Shown here: piece after piece, positions 10,525 to 20,813 of the stretch | Layout of the letters: every line of letters begins with the position of its first letter | Numbering within the stretch: the stretch's first letter is position 1 | Origin: Clostridiales bacterium | Lineage (GTDB): Bacteria; Bacillota; Clostridia; Lachnospirales; Lachnospiraceae | DNA: 64,000 nt | NCBI GenBank assembly: GCA_020859995.1 | Contig: JAJBVE010000197.1 | Span: 26,286-90,285, forward strand | Direction of reading: 5' to 3' | Program-made: the position numbers and the translations under genes | Notes under the pieces: generated by a model | Told to the model about the DNA's origin: nothing | Seen by the model: the letters and a program-made list of their open reading frames with translations, nothing else | The model's database searches: none

Positions 10525-11016
10525 ATGGAAAATGTAGAAGAAAAGAAGAATCTAATGACCTACGCGGGCCTGCGTAAGCTCGAAGAAGAACTGCATGAGC
10601 TTAAAGTTGTCCGCCGCAAGGCAGTCGCTGAGAAGATCAAGGAAGCCAGAGAGCAGGGCGATATCTCAGAGAACGCGGAGTATGACGCGGCGATGGATGA
10701 ACAGCGTGATATTGAGGCTCGGATCGAGGAGATCGGCAAGCTTCTGAAAAACGCGGAGGTTGTAGTTGAAGACGATTTCGAGGCCGGCAAGATCAATGTC
10801 GGATGCACTGTGCGGCTTTACGACGAGGAATTCGAAGAGGAAGTGGAGTATTGCATCGTTGGTTCCTCCGAGGCAAACAGCCTGCAGGGTAAGATTTCCA
10901 ATGAGTCCCCGGTAGGCAAAGCCCTGATCGGACATACCATCGGTGAAACGATCGCTGTAGAGACCCAGGCAGGCATTGCAGAGTACAAGATACTTGGTAT
11001 TGAGCGTACCGCATGA
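10525..11016 (+). CDS. greA: transcription elongation factor GreA
   Basis: KKNLMTYAGLRKLEEELHELK, coiled coil, SPVGKALIGHTIGE. Confidence 0.95.
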   Translation: MENVEEKKNLMTYAGLRKLEEELHELKVVRRKAVAEKIKEAREQGDISENAEYDAAMDEQRDIEARIEEIGKLLKNAEVVVEDDFEAGKINVGCTVRLYDEEFEEEVEYCIVGSSEANSLQGKISNESPVGKALIGHTIGETIAVETQAGIAEYKILGIERTA

Positions 11017-11211
11017 GCATGCAGCAGGGACGATAAAAATTCCTGAAGGAACTATCGGAGAAGCTACCGGAAAATTATCCGTGACAATTGTGGAAACAGA
11101 GCAGGAAGAAACACTCAGGCCGGATTGTGCCAGGCAGGATTGCCTGCGGGATCCAGAGCATGATTGAAATCACAGGAATATCAGAAAATAACATTAAGGA
11201 GGCAGAGCAAA

Positions 11212-12690
11212 GTGGCAGAACAGAAGACCGTAGACACAAAACAGCTGCTGAAGGTACGCCGTGACAAGCTGAAGGAATTGCAGGAAGGCGGAAATGATCC
11301 GTTTCAGATCCGCAAATACGACGTAACCAGTCACAGCAAAGAGATCACAGATCATTTTGAACAGCTTGAGGGAAAAAATGTCAGCGTGGCAGGTCGTCTG
11401 ATGTCAAAACGGGTTATGGGAAAAGCCTCCTTCTGCAACGTGCAGGATCTGCAGGGAAGCATTCAGGCCTATGTCGCCCGCGACGCGGTCGGTGAGGAGG
11501 AGTATAAGGCCTTCAAAAAGATGGACATCGGCGATATCGTCGGCCTGGAAGGCACGGTTTTTAAGACCAAGACCGGAGAAGTCTCCATCCACGCGACGAA
11601 AGTACTCTTGCTTTCCAAGAGCTTGCAGATCCTTCCGGAGAAATATCACGGACTGACCAACACGGACACACGTTACCGTCAGCGCTATATTGACCTGATC
11701 ATGAACCAGGAGGTAAAGGACACCTTCGTAAAGCGCTCAAGGATTATCAGTGCGATCCGCCGCTATCTTGACGGACAGGGGTTCCTTGAAGTTGAGACTC
11801 CGATGCTCGTAGCGAATGCGGGCGGAGCCGCTGCGCGGCCATTTACCACACACTATAACGCGCTGGACGAGGACGTAAAGCTTCGCATTTCTCTGGAGCT
11901 TTATCTGAAACGTCTGATCGTCGGCGGCATGGAACGTGTTTATGAGATCGGACGCGTCTTCCGCAACGAAGGACTGGACACCCGGCACAATCCGGAGTTT
12001 ACCCTGATGGAGCTTTATCAGGCTTTCACGGACTATCATGGTATGATGGATCTGACCGAAAATCTGTACCGCCATGTAGCTCAGGAGGTACTTGGCACCA
12101 CCACGATCACCTATCAGGGCACGGAGATGGATCTCGGAAAGCCTTTTGAACGCATCACCATGGTAGATGCCGTGAAAAAATACGCAGGTGTAGATTTTAA
12201 CGAGATTCATAGCCTTGAAGAAGCCCAGGCGGCGGCAAGTGAGCACCACCTGGCATTCGAAAAGCATCACAAAAAAGGCGACATCCTGAACTTGTTCTTT
12301 GAAGAATTCGTCGAAAAACATCTGATTCAGCCAACTTTTGTGATGGATCACCCGATCGAGATCTCACCGCTCACCAAGAAAAAGCCGGAAAATCCGGACT
12401 ATGTAGAACGCTTCGAGTTCTTCATGAATGGCTGGGAGATGGCCAACGCATACTCCGAGCTCAACGATCCGATCGACCAGCGCGAGCGTTTCAAGGCGCA
12501 GGAAGAGCTGCTCGCTCTTGGCAACGAGGAAGCCAACACGACTGATGAAGACTTTCTCTACGCCCTGGAGCTCGGCATGCCCCCCACAGGCGGCATCGGC
12601 TTCGGTATTGACCGGATGGTGATGCTGCTTACGGACTCTCCTGCAATAAGAGATGTTCTGCTGTTCCCGACAATGAGAAGCACGAATTAA
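11212..12690 (+). CDS. lysS: lysyl-tRNA synthetase (class II)
   Basis: GTG start with AAGGAGG upstream; class II aaRS motifs; C-terminus [30 protein letters not shown]. Confidence 0.96.
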   Translation: MAEQKTVDTKQLLKVRRDKLKELQEGGNDPFQIRKYDVTSHSKEITDHFEQLEGKNVSVAGRLMSKRVMGKASFCNVQDLQGSIQAYVARDAVGEEEYKAFKKMDIGDIVGLEGTVFKTKTGEVSIHATKVLLLSKSLQILPEKYHGLTNTDTRYRQRYIDLIMNQEVKDTFVKRSRIISAIRRYLDGQGFLEVETPMLVANAGGAAARPFTTHYNALDEDVKLRISLELYLKRLIVGGMERVYEIGRVFRNEGLDTRHNPEFTLMELYQAFTDYHGMMDLTENLYRHVAQEVLGTTTITYQGTEMDLGKPFERITMVDAVKKYAGVDFNEIHSLEEAQAAASEHHLAFEKHHKKGDILNLFFEEFVEKHLIQPTFVMDHPIEISPLTKKKPENPDYVERFEFFMNGWEMANAYSELNDPIDQRERFKAQEELLALGNEEANTTDEDFLYALELGMPPTGGIGFGIDRMVMLLTDSPAIRDVLLFPTMRSTN

Positions 12691-12728
12691 AAGAATTCAG
12701 CATTTATGCGGGTTCGCGGCATATTCTC

Positions 12729-12766
12729 TGAACCAAAAAACAGGATTTTGAACCAATTTTGAACCA
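12729..12766. repeat. TGAACCA x3, candidate integrase arm-type repeats
   Basis: TGAACCA at 12729, 12749 and 12760 just after the lysS stop. Confidence 0.5.
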
Positions 12767-12837
12767 TTTTTCAAAAGATTTCTGCAGAGTTACGGAGATT
12801 TAAGGAAAAATGAAGCATATTATGATGTAGAAATGGA

Positions 12838-12870
12838 AGGGCCTGAACCGTTGTGTTCGGGCCTTTCTAC
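12838..12870 (+). terminator. rho-independent terminator-like hairpin downstream of lysS
   Basis: AGGGCCTGAAC cgttgt GTTCGGGCCTttct. Confidence 0.7.
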
Positions 12871-12947
12871 GTCTGCGGAGACGTTCACAGCAATCAATCC
12901 GGGTGAATGAGTATCAACTATTAGCCGCAAGGAAAGGAAGATATCAG

Positions 12948-14066
12948 ATGAAAAAGATAGAAGGTCGTTATGCGAAAGCAAAAATATTTACGGATAATGT
13001 AGAGGATTATGCACTGGCACAGGTGAAGCTGATCTGTGATCAGAAGGGAGCGGAAGGAAGTGTTATCCGTCTGATGCCGGATGTACATCCGGGTAAGGTT
13101 GGGCCGATTGGTTTAACTATGACGGTAAACGATATGGTACTGCCGAACATTGTCGGGATTGATATCGGCTGCGGCATTACCATAGCGAGGCTGAAACAGA
13201 GAAAACTGGAATATCAGAAACTGGATACAGTGATTCGGGAGCGGATTCCGTCTGGATTCCATATTCGCAGTAAGCCTCACCGCTTTGCGGAGAGCTTTCC
13301 CTTTGAGGAGTTGAAGTGTTACAGACATATTAGTCTGGACAGAATTATGCGGAGTATGGGGTCTCTTGGAGGCGGCAATCATTTTATCGAAGCTGACCGT
13401 GGGGAGGACGGCAGTCTCTATGTTGTAATCCATAGCGGAAGCCGGCATCTTGGAAAGGAGGTTGCGGAGTATTATCTGAATCAGGGACAGCGTATTCTGA
13501 AAGAACAGGAAGTTGATATTCCATATGAACTGACCTATCTGGAAGGTTCGCTGATGGAAGACTATCTCCACGATCAGTGTGTGGTACAGAGCTTTGCTTC
13601 ACAGAACCGCGCTGCTATGTTGGACGAGCTGATAAAGGGAATGAAACTCAAAGTGGAGGAAGAATTCTCTTGCGTCCACAATTATATCGAGATCGGCACA
13701 GATTACAAGATGCTGCGCAAAGGTGCGATTTCCGCAAAATCCGGAGAGAAAGTGATTATTCCGATTAATATGCGTGATGGTGTTATTCTTGGCATTGGGA
13801 AAGGCAACCCCGACTGGAATGATTCAGCTCCGCACGGTTCCGGACGCATTCTGAAACGTGCAGATGTGCAGAATCATTATACGGTGTCAAATTACAAGAA
13901 AGAGATGAAGGGTATTTACAGCAGCTGTATCGGTAAGGATACGCTGGATGAAGCACCGTTCGCATATCGGGGCATATCAGAGATTGCCGGAGCGATTTCG
14001 GATACAGTGGAGATTCAGCAGATTTTAAAGCCAGTCTATAATTTCAAGGCTGGCAGTAATGAGTAG
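12948..14066 (+). CDS. rtcB: RtcB-family RNA ligase (short, RtcB2-like)
   Basis: GIDIGCGI, MGSLGGGNHFIE, HSGSRHLG, APHGSGR motifs. Confidence 0.93.
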   Translation: MKKIEGRYAKAKIFTDNVEDYALAQVKLICDQKGAEGSVIRLMPDVHPGKVGPIGLTMTVNDMVLPNIVGIDIGCGITIARLKQRKLEYQKLDTVIRERIPSGFHIRSKPHRFAESFPFEELKCYRHISLDRIMRSMGSLGGGNHFIEADRGEDGSLYVVIHSGSRHLGKEVAEYYLNQGQRILKEQEVDIPYELTYLEGSLMEDYLHDQCVVQSFASQNRAAMLDELIKGMKLKVEEEFSCVHNYIEIGTDYKMLRKGAISAKSGEKVIIPINMRDGVILGIGKGNPDWNDSAPHGSGRILKRADVQNHYTVSNYKKEMKGIYSSCIGKDTLDEAPFAYRGISEIAGAISDTVEIQQILKPVYNFKAGSNE

Positions 14067-14124
14067 TGACGTACAGTGGTCATATACAGTAGAAAACATA
14101 TGACTGAAACGAGGTGATAAGAAG

Positions 14125-14715
14125 ATGATTATACAGATAAGCTCCGGTCAGGGTCCTGCGGAATGCGAGCTTGCGGTCGGCAAATTATACGAAGCTCTAT
14201 GCAAGGAATTTCCTGACATTGAATTATTGTCGAGCCACAGGTCGAGACATAGTGGGTTATATACGTCCGTCTTGTTATCGACAGAGGCAGATTTGACTGA
14301 GCTGGACGGTTCTGTACAGTGGATTTGCAAATCGCCGTTCAGACCTCATCATGACAGGAAGAATTGGTTTATTGATGTGAGTATTGTTCCGGAGGTGCAG
14401 AATATATGCAGTGAGCAGGATATCCGCTTTGAAAGTTTCCGCTCTGGCGGCAAGGGTGGGCAGAATGTAAATAAGGTTGAAACCGGAGTGCGCCTGATAC
14501 ATATCCCCACGGGCATTGCGGTTACATCGACATCGCAGAGAAGCCAATACCAGAATAAGCAGGATGCATTTCGAAAGATGAACGCGATTCTTGCCGATAT
14601 GCGGTCGACAGAGACGGCAAAGCAGGCGCACAAAGCCTGGAGTGAGAAGAATCAGCTGGTGAGGGGAAATCCGATAAGAATTTATGAAGGGATGGAATTT
14701 AAACGTAAGAGGTAG
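14125..14715 (+). CDS. prfH: peptide chain release factor H-like protein
   Basis: [23 protein letters not shown] (GGQ domain), 196 aa, directly downstream of rtcB. Confidence 0.9.
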   Translation: MIIQISSGQGPAECELAVGKLYEALCKEFPDIELLSSHRSRHSGLYTSVLLSTEADLTELDGSVQWICKSPFRPHHDRKNWFIDVSIVPEVQNICSEQDIRFESFRSGGKGGQNVNKVETGVRLIHIPTGIAVTSTSQRSQYQNKQDAFRKMNAILADMRSTETAKQAHKAWSEKNQLVRGNPIRIYEGMEFKRKR

Positions 14716-14757
14716 TTAGTGAAGCATTTACATTGGAAAACCAGATAATCAGGACAT

Positions 14758-14790
14758 AGGGTCAGGCTTAATGCCTGGCCTTTGTTATTA
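14758..14790 (+). terminator. terminator-like hairpin after prfH
   Basis: GGTCAGGC ttaat GCCTGGCC followed by tttgtta. Confidence 0.65.
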
Positions 14791-14972
14791 TGCGCAGGGT
14801 CGGGCAGGGAGTTTTGCGGCTAAAGCCGCATCTGGCCCGCGCGTGCGAGTAAGAGGTGACAAGCCGCCTCCCACTCGATCAGCAATTCAGAGCGGCAAAA
14901 TACAAGAGCAATTTGCGTCCTGCTGTTTTGAACCGCTGCCCAAATTTAAAAATCAAAAAGGAGGTTGCTTCA

Positions 14973-15275
14973 ATGAGTATTATGGAAGAACTGTATAATG
15001 GCAAAATCTATCCGTCCGAGCAGGTATTACCGGCAGATAAGGGTTACAGAGAGGCAAATAGGAAAGTGGATCAACTAATATCGGAACTGGAAGAAAATCT
15101 CAGTAAAGAAGATTATGCAAAAATTGATAAAATCTGTGATTGCTTAACAGATACTCAGGACATCATGTGCATGGAGTTTTTCAGGTTGGGTCTTTCTATG
15201 GGACTACTGTTAATGAAGGAGGCAGTTGATAACCCATATTTGTCAAAGAATAAAAATGAGAATTATGATTTATAA
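14973..15275 (+). CDS. small conserved protein (DUF6809-like)
   Basis: AGGAGG then ATG; MSIMEELYNGKIYPSEQ...; family recalled, not searched. Confidence 0.65.
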   Translation: MSIMEELYNGKIYPSEQVLPADKGYREANRKVDQLISELEENLSKEDYAKIDKICDCLTDTQDIMCMEFFRLGLSMGLLLMKEAVDNPYLSKNKNENYDL

Positions 15276-15314
15276 AAAAATTGAATGTAGCGTTGTCTAT
15301 TAAGAATGCACAAT

Positions 15315-15355
15315 TGATAATCCCCATGGAGCCTCAGGCTCCATGGGGATTATCA
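15315..15355. repeat. 41-nt perfect palindrome (20-bp arms, 1-nt centre)
   Basis: TGATAATCCCCATGGAGCCT-c-AGGCTCCATGGGGATTATCA between convergent genes. Confidence 0.9.
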
Positions 15356-15361
15356 TGATGT

Positions 15362-15553
15362 TTATAAAATCAGCTTACTTTTTCTGGAAATATATTCTGA
15401 AACAGCTGCTTTTGGTATTTTCCAACAACGGCCTATTTTGAAAGCTTTAATTTCTCCAGAATTCAGAAGCCGATATGCAGTAGAGTGTCCTATTTTTAAA
15501 AGCTTCTCAAACTCTTCTAATGTTATTAAATCATCTGACAGTTCGTTTGGCAT
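15362..15553 (-). CDS. excisionase-family helix-turn-helix protein
   Basis: LITLEEFEKLLKIGHSTAYRLLNSGEIKAFKIGRCWKIPKAAVSEYI. Confidence 0.8.
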   Translation of the reverse strand: MPNELSDDLITLEEFEKLLKIGHSTAYRLLNSGEIKAFKIGRCWKIPKAAVSEYISRKSKLIL

Positions 15554-15777
15554 TATATCAGTCCTCCTGCTATTACCGTTATTTATTTCAATGTTAGTAC
15601 TGTTTTTTGATAAGATCAGGATAGTAATTGATGATTTATATTTCTCATACAAATGCATATATAAAGAGAAATAAGAAATAATGAGATAATATAACGATAT
15701 AAAATCATTGATAGCATTATAAATTAATAGATAACAAAACAGACATATAATTCCAAATGAAATCAGGGGTGAATTAT

Positions 15778-18579
15778 ATGATAATACAGGTGAATGTGGA
15801 CAATATAGGATACTATCAAAAACCAGTTAAGCGTGAAATAATAAAAATAAGAAAAAGAATGGCAAATAATTGGTATCGGATAGACTTAGCTGAGTTTGCT
15901 GATATGGTGGGTAATAAGGGGCGTTCATTTACTCCTGGATGTTTAACTGGCGGAATTAAGGCAGACAACTGTGTGGCAATGCAGCTTTTAGTATTAGACT
16001 TTGATCATGGGACAACTTTTCAAATGATAAAAGAAAGATGCGAACTGATTGGATTGAATATTTCTTTTGCCTATCATACTTTCAGTTCATCAGAAGCAGA
16101 AGAAAAATTCAGGATAGTATTTGTACATGAGTATTTGATAGATGATCCCTATATTATAAAAATAGCAATACATATGCTGCAGAAAATATTTCCAGAGTGT
16201 GATCCAGCTTGCAAAAATCTTGACCGATTATTTTTAGGTGGGAAAGAACTGATTTATATGGATAATGTCGCACGTATTGCTTTAATGCAAGTGTATGGGG
16301 CGTTCTTCGAGGCAATCTCTAAAAATGGTAATCGTTCAAGAAATGTTGATGCGTTTTGTAATACCTTTAAAATATATAAAGATAACAGATCTCCTGCAAT
16401 TGGTTCAAACTATTGCATGACAAAATATAGCGAAAATGACGAGATCAGGGCTTCTACTATATTACATAAAATAGAAGATGCCACGAATTCGTCATTTTTT
16501 GTGTTAGAGGCTAAAGTATCTACTCCACACGCACACATACATAAAAGCAATACGTGCGAGCAAAAACTCAAAAGAACTGAAATAAAATCAAACACAAATT
16601 GCCAGCTCTTAAATGATTTTAATAATGGTGAAAGCTTAAGCCATAATGAAAGGTTCTTAATATATACTAATATGCTCCAGATCAAAGGAGGCCAGAGTCA
16701 CTTCTTTGAAATATTAAGTCGATATTATCACCAGAGTGTTTTTGAAAAATGGAAAAAAGATGCATTCTATATGAACAATTATAAGGCACAAAGATGTTCG
16801 GAAGAAAACTGTCCGTACTATCTGTTGTGCGACAATAAAGGAACAATAGTTGACACATTGACGAGTGACAGACAAATCAGATATTGCAGAGACAGAGAAA
16901 AATATTTGAGTTTGGAGGAAGCTTATGATTGCCTTTGTAATAATTTGAAAAAAGCAATCGAAAGTAATGATAATGGAATACATCTTATAAAAGCCCAAAC
17001 TGCTTTGGGAAAGACAAATGCTTACATATCATATATAAGTGAACATAAAGAAACGAGATTCTTAATTGCTGTTCCTACAGTTACTCTAAAGAATGAAATT
17101 TATAAGCGGCTTATTTCCACTGCAGGCGTTTGTGAGAAGGAAGTTTTTATGACTTTAAGTACCTATGATACTATCGTAAAGGATACCTTCCCGCCTGAAA
17201 TAATAAAGGCAATATCAGATAACCATAATAGAGGAATTCATTGGGAGACAAAAACGGTTCTGAAAAAATATCTGGAAATATTACGAACGGATAATTCTGA
17301 ATTAAATGCAACGATACAAATCTGTGAGAAGATTTTGAAAGGTTTGGAAGCAATTAAGGACGAAAGAATTATTGTGACGACACATGCGTCTCTGTTACAG
17401 ATGCCAGAGAAATTTCTAAATAATTATACTGTGATAATTGATGAAGATATCTGGAAGCTTCATATATCCAAACAGATGAAGCAGGTGAGCTTGTCCTCTT
17501 TAGAAAAAATAGAAAAGAGGAATTTTAAAGGTTTCTCAGAAATAGCAAGCATAGTTTTGCAGGCTGAGGAAGGCAAATACATTAGATTTACAAAAAAGTG
17601 CTATGGGGAAGCTTTGAAGGAAAAGGTGCTGGATGAATTGGAAATATACGATAATGTTAATGATATGCTTAGTATGACTGCTTTTGTTAAGATGAAGGAG
17701 GAAGGGTGCGTTAATTATTTTGCTCCATCTAAATTACCTGATGTTAAATGTGTAATACTGTCGGCAACTTTAAATGCTGAAATATATCAACAATACTTCA
17801 GTGACCGTATGGTATATACTTATCCAGAACAAAACGCTGCGTATATCGGAAGATTAATTCAATATACTTATCATTCTCTGAGTAGAATTGATCTTGAAGA
17901 GAAAAATGATATTTTCGATATACTTAAAAAAAGATTTGACAGTAGAGGTATACCTTTTATTACATTTAAAAAGTATGAGCATTTGACGGACGGAAGAAGT
18001 CAAGGGTTACATTATGGAAACACGGCTGGTATAGATGAATTTGCAGGTAAAGATATTGTAGTGATTGGCACGCCGTTTGGTAGGGAATTAGATTATAAAT
18101 TAATCGCCTGCTATTTGGGGACAGATGTTAATACAAAGGAAGATTCCAGACCCAGGCGTAGAAGGATAGATTATAATGGATTTAGCTTTGTATTTACAAC
18201 CTATTCTGATCAGTTGTTGAGAACTGTCCAGCTGCATGATATTCAAAGCGAACTTGAACAGACTGTTGGTCGTGCACGACTTTTGCGTAAGAATTGTACA
18301 GTATATTTATTTTCTTCATTCCCCTGCGAGCAAGCCAGAATATATACAGATAATTATTTGTTGGAGAATGGTTGTGATAGCTTTTTGAACGAGATAACAA
18401 AAATGGAGGTGGCTAATAATAGCGAAGAAGCGGCATGCGAGAGCGCCAAAGAAAATAATGAAAAGGAACTCTTTGAGAATTATTATTGTACGAAAGAAGG
18501 TGATTTAAGTACGGATGACGGATTAACTGTTGGTAAAAAACAGGAAGTAGTAGATGTGATAGAGGTAATCAACAGATAA
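15778..18579 (+). CDS. primase-like / SF2-type helicase protein, probable element replication protein
   Basis: N-terminal LLVLDFDHG and FRIVFVH (primase-like); Walker A-like KAQTALGKTNAYI; IIDEDIW; QTVGRARLL (SF2 motif VI-like). Confidence 0.7.
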   Translation: MIIQVNVDNIGYYQKPVKREIIKIRKRMANNWYRIDLAEFADMVGNKGRSFTPGCLTGGIKADNCVAMQLLVLDFDHGTTFQMIKERCELIGLNISFAYHTFSSSEAEEKFRIVFVHEYLIDDPYIIKIAIHMLQKIFPECDPACKNLDRLFLGGKELIYMDNVARIALMQVYGAFFEAISKNGNRSRNVDAFCNTFKIYKDNRSPAIGSNYCMTKYSENDEIRASTILHKIEDATNSSFFVLEAKVSTPHAHIHKSNTCEQKLKRTEIKSNTNCQLLNDFNNGESLSHNERFLIYTNMLQIKGGQSHFFEILSRYYHQSVFEKWKKDAFYMNNYKAQRCSEENCPYYLLCDNKGTIVDTLTSDRQIRYCRDREKYLSLEEAYDCLCNNLKKAIESNDNGIHLIKAQTALGKTNAYISYISEHKETRFLIAVPTVTLKNEIYKRLISTAGVCEKEVFMTLSTYDTIVKDTFPPEIIKAISDNHNRGIHWETKTVLKKYLEILRTDNSELNATIQICEKILKGLEAIKDERIIVTTHASLLQMPEKFLNNYTVIIDEDIWKLHISKQMKQVSLSSLEKIEKRNFKGFSEIASIVLQAEEGKYIRFTKKCYGEALKEKVLDELEIYDNVNDMLSMTAFVKMKEEGCVNYFAPSKLPDVKCVILSATLNAEIYQQYFSDRMVYTYPEQNAAYIGRLIQYTYHSLSRIDLEEKNDIFDILKKRFDSRGIPFITFKKYEHLTDGRSQGLHYGNTAGIDEFAGKDIVVIGTPFGRELDYKLIACYLGTDVNTKEDSRPRRRRIDYNGFSFVFTTYSDQLLRTVQLHDIQSELEQTVGRARLLRKNCTVYLFSSFPCEQARIYTDNYLLENGCDSFLNEITKMEVANNSEEAACESAKENNEKELFENYYCTKEGDLSTDDGLTVGKKQEVVDVIEVINR

Positions 18580-18677
18580 GCTCTGCTCAGAACGGGTTAG
18601 AGATTATACAGAATCTTCTTGAATAGCTGAGCTTATAAAGATGTATTAGAACTGGACATTAGAAGAAAAGTAATAAT

Positions 18678-18716
18678 GGCGGACAGGGGAGATTGAATTC
18701 CCCTGTCCGCTTTCCA
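18678..18716. terminator. hairpin terminator (possibly bidirectional)
   Basis: GCGGACAGGGGA gattgaat TCCCCTGTCCGC ttt. Confidence 0.75.
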
Positions 18717-18771
18717 GGTTAAATGGAATTTCTGCCCAAGTGTAGAGTAAAAACACATGCCCATTGTCTGC

Positions 18772-19056
18772 TCATATATCGTACCTCTTGTGCAGTATTT
18801 CGTCCACTTCGTCTGCAGTGTACACTCCATCGGTCTTTATAGATTCAACTCCTTTTGCAAGCTCTGCATCTATCTGCTCTGTAGTGAGTGCGCCGATAGC
18901 AGTCGGCTTTTTCGATGGCAGACGTAAATCAAAAGGCATTCCACCTTGAAGTACTATCTGGCTGTAAAGCATTTGTATTGCACCTGACGGTGAGATTCCA
19001 AGCTGGGAAAGAATGTTTTCTGCTTTCTCTTTCAGGTTCGTAGAAGGCTCAGATTT
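18772..19056 (-). pseudogene. RelB/DinJ-family antitoxin remnant lacking its N-terminus
   Basis: Frame reads *KSEPSTNLKEKAENILSQLGISPSGAIQMLYSQIVLQGGMPFDLRLPSKKP...; TAG at 19057-19059 and no N-terminal DNA-binding segment. Confidence 0.75.
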
Positions 19057-19218
19057 CTATATGCAGTGAAATTACTTAGAATAGCTTTTTAAAATTGTTT
19101 ACGACACGACAGGTATTCCTCAGCTGATGTAATGCGCCAGTATAGGAAGTGAAAAATTGTGGGAAAATGAATGTGTGGTGGATGACATTAGTCATCCACC
19201 ACAGATATGGAGAAATAA

Positions 19219-19485
19219 TTAGCTGTCTTCGTAATGCCCCTTGCACTGTTCCACCATTACTGTGTCATTTTCAAAGCGATAGACCAGACGGTCTTCGTGA
19301 TTGATTCGTCTGCTCCACATGCCGCGCAGGTCGCCTTTCAGGGGTTCTGGCTTACCAGTGCCTTCAAATGGTGTCCTCTGGATTTCTTTGAGAAGCGCAT
19401 TGATTTTTCTCAGCGTTTTCTTGTCATGGGAGAGCCAGTAGAGATATTCTTCCCATGCATCTTCGGCGAATTGGATTTTACTCAT
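19219..19485 (-). CDS. yoeB: Txe/YoeB-family mRNA interferase toxin
   Basis: AWEEYLYWLSHDKKTLRKINALLKEI, KPEPLKGDLRGMWSRRINHEDRLVYR. Confidence 0.92.
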   Translation of the reverse strand: MSKIQFAEDAWEEYLYWLSHDKKTLRKINALLKEIQRTPFEGTGKPEPLKGDLRGMWSRRINHEDRLVYRFENDTVMVEQCKGHYEDS

Positions 19486-19750
19486 CAGCGATAGCCTCCA
19501 ACTCTGCGAATGATTTTTCTATGATACGCCCATCCTGTAACTGTTTATCAGCCTTTTTTAACTGGCGAAGGTTTGCGTCAGAATAAAAAGGGTCTTTTGG
19601 AGCTGCAATCTCAAAAGGAATGCGTCTGTCTCGGAGCGCCTTTTTGGTGTAGATCATATAGAACGTGCTGATATTCATACCCATGTCTGCACACATTTCT
19701 TCCAGTTCTCTTTTGTCATTATCGTCCAGTCTTATACTGATAGTAGTCAT
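19478..19750 (-). CDS. RelB/DinJ-family antitoxin
   Basis: MTTISIRLDDNDKRELEEMCADMGMNISTFYMIYTKKALRDRRIPFEI; overlaps toxin start by 8 nt. Confidence 0.88.
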   Translation of the reverse strand: MTTISIRLDDNDKRELEEMCADMGMNISTFYMIYTKKALRDRRIPFEIAAPKDPFYSDANLRQLKKADKQLQDGRIIEKSFAELEAIADE

Positions 19751-20044
19751 AACATTCACCTCAATCAAAGATATACGGTAAATATACTATAAAATGAAGC
19801 AATTTGCAACTATTTTTATTCTCATGTATATTAAATTGCTTCGATTTTATGATAATGGCTGCATATATACCTGACCATTTATTCCGTACATAGTGTACCT
19901 CCTCCATTGTATTTGTGCTGCGTATTCCTTTACGCATTATTTCAATGTATGGGGCATTATGAAATGTTATAAAAGCACTTTACAGATTTACAATTATAAG
20001 CGGATATCAACATTCGCGTAATAATAAGTGAGGAGGAACTGATC

Positions 20045-20233
20045 ATGTTTGATGCTTACGAAGACGTGGTAAAGATAGAAGATGTCTGTGAAATGTTGAA
20101 CATTGGAAAAAATAAAGCGTACAGTCTGCTGATGAAAGGTGAACTTCATGGGTTTAAGATAGGACGTATCTGGAAGATATCAAAGAAATCGATTATAGAG
20201 TATATAGAACATAACACAAAGCAATATCAGTAA
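20045..20233 (+). CDS. excisionase-family helix-turn-helix protein
   Basis: VVKIEDVCEMLNIGKNKAYSLLMKGELHGFKIGRIWKISKKSIIEYI. Confidence 0.82.
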   Translation: MFDAYEDVVKIEDVCEMLNIGKNKAYSLLMKGELHGFKIGRIWKISKKSIIEYIEHNTKQYQ

Positions 20234-20236
20234 GCT

Positions 20237-20275
20237 GAAATAAGCCATCACCGGGCGTGATGGCTTATTTATTTT
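20237..20275. terminator. bidirectional rho-independent terminator
   Basis: AATAAGCCATCAC cgggc GTGATGGCTTATT tatttt between convergent genes. Confidence 0.85.
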
Positions 20276-20606
20276 CGCGTATCTTTTTGAACAACAGGAA
20301 GTATTCCTGCAGGAGCTGTTTTTGAGATTCATCGTCAGAGCGGAACAGTTCAACAATGTAGCTGGGGATATCAGCCTCTGCTTTCTCTCTGTGGTCTATG
20401 CCTCTGATGAGATAGTCCATATCGGTTGAGAGAATCTCGCAGAGCAATACAAGCTTTTCCATAGAAAGGCAGGTCAACCCTCGTTCAGATTCGCTCATAT
20501 GTTTGACGGAGATATCCAGTTTTTCAGCGAGTTGCGCTTGCGTAAGACGGTTTTCGTGCCTGAGCTGCGCGATGCGGCAGCCAATATCGGTATACAGATC
20601 ATTCAT
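20265..20606 (-). CDS. XRE-family (Cro/CI) helix-turn-helix regulator
   Basis: IAQLRHENRLTQAQLAEKLDISVKHMSESERGLTCLSMEKLVLLCEIL. Confidence 0.92.
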   Translation of the reverse strand: MNDLYTDIGCRIAQLRHENRLTQAQLAEKLDISVKHMSESERGLTCLSMEKLVLLCEILSTDMDYLIRGIDHREKAEADIPSYIVELFRSDDESQKQLLQEYFLLFKKIRENK

Positions 20607-20813
20607 TGGCAATTTTCCCCCTTACCAGCAGTATATAAACTGCAGCCGATCAATAAAACACCATAAAAGGTTATTTACAATTGAACCTTTTGAGTGTATA
20701 ATTCTGTCAAATACCTTTCCTGAATATCATATATATTGCGATAAAGTGTTGCGTTTTATGCGTGAATCAGGTAGGAATGGAAACCCGAGAAAAATTCTGT
20801 CAGGCAGGTGTCT

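Noticed and set aside
14771-14998. 75-aa plus-strand ORF overlapping the prfH/DUF6809 gap
   Set aside because: No RBS or family similarity; overlaps a terminator-like hairpin and the following gene's RBS.
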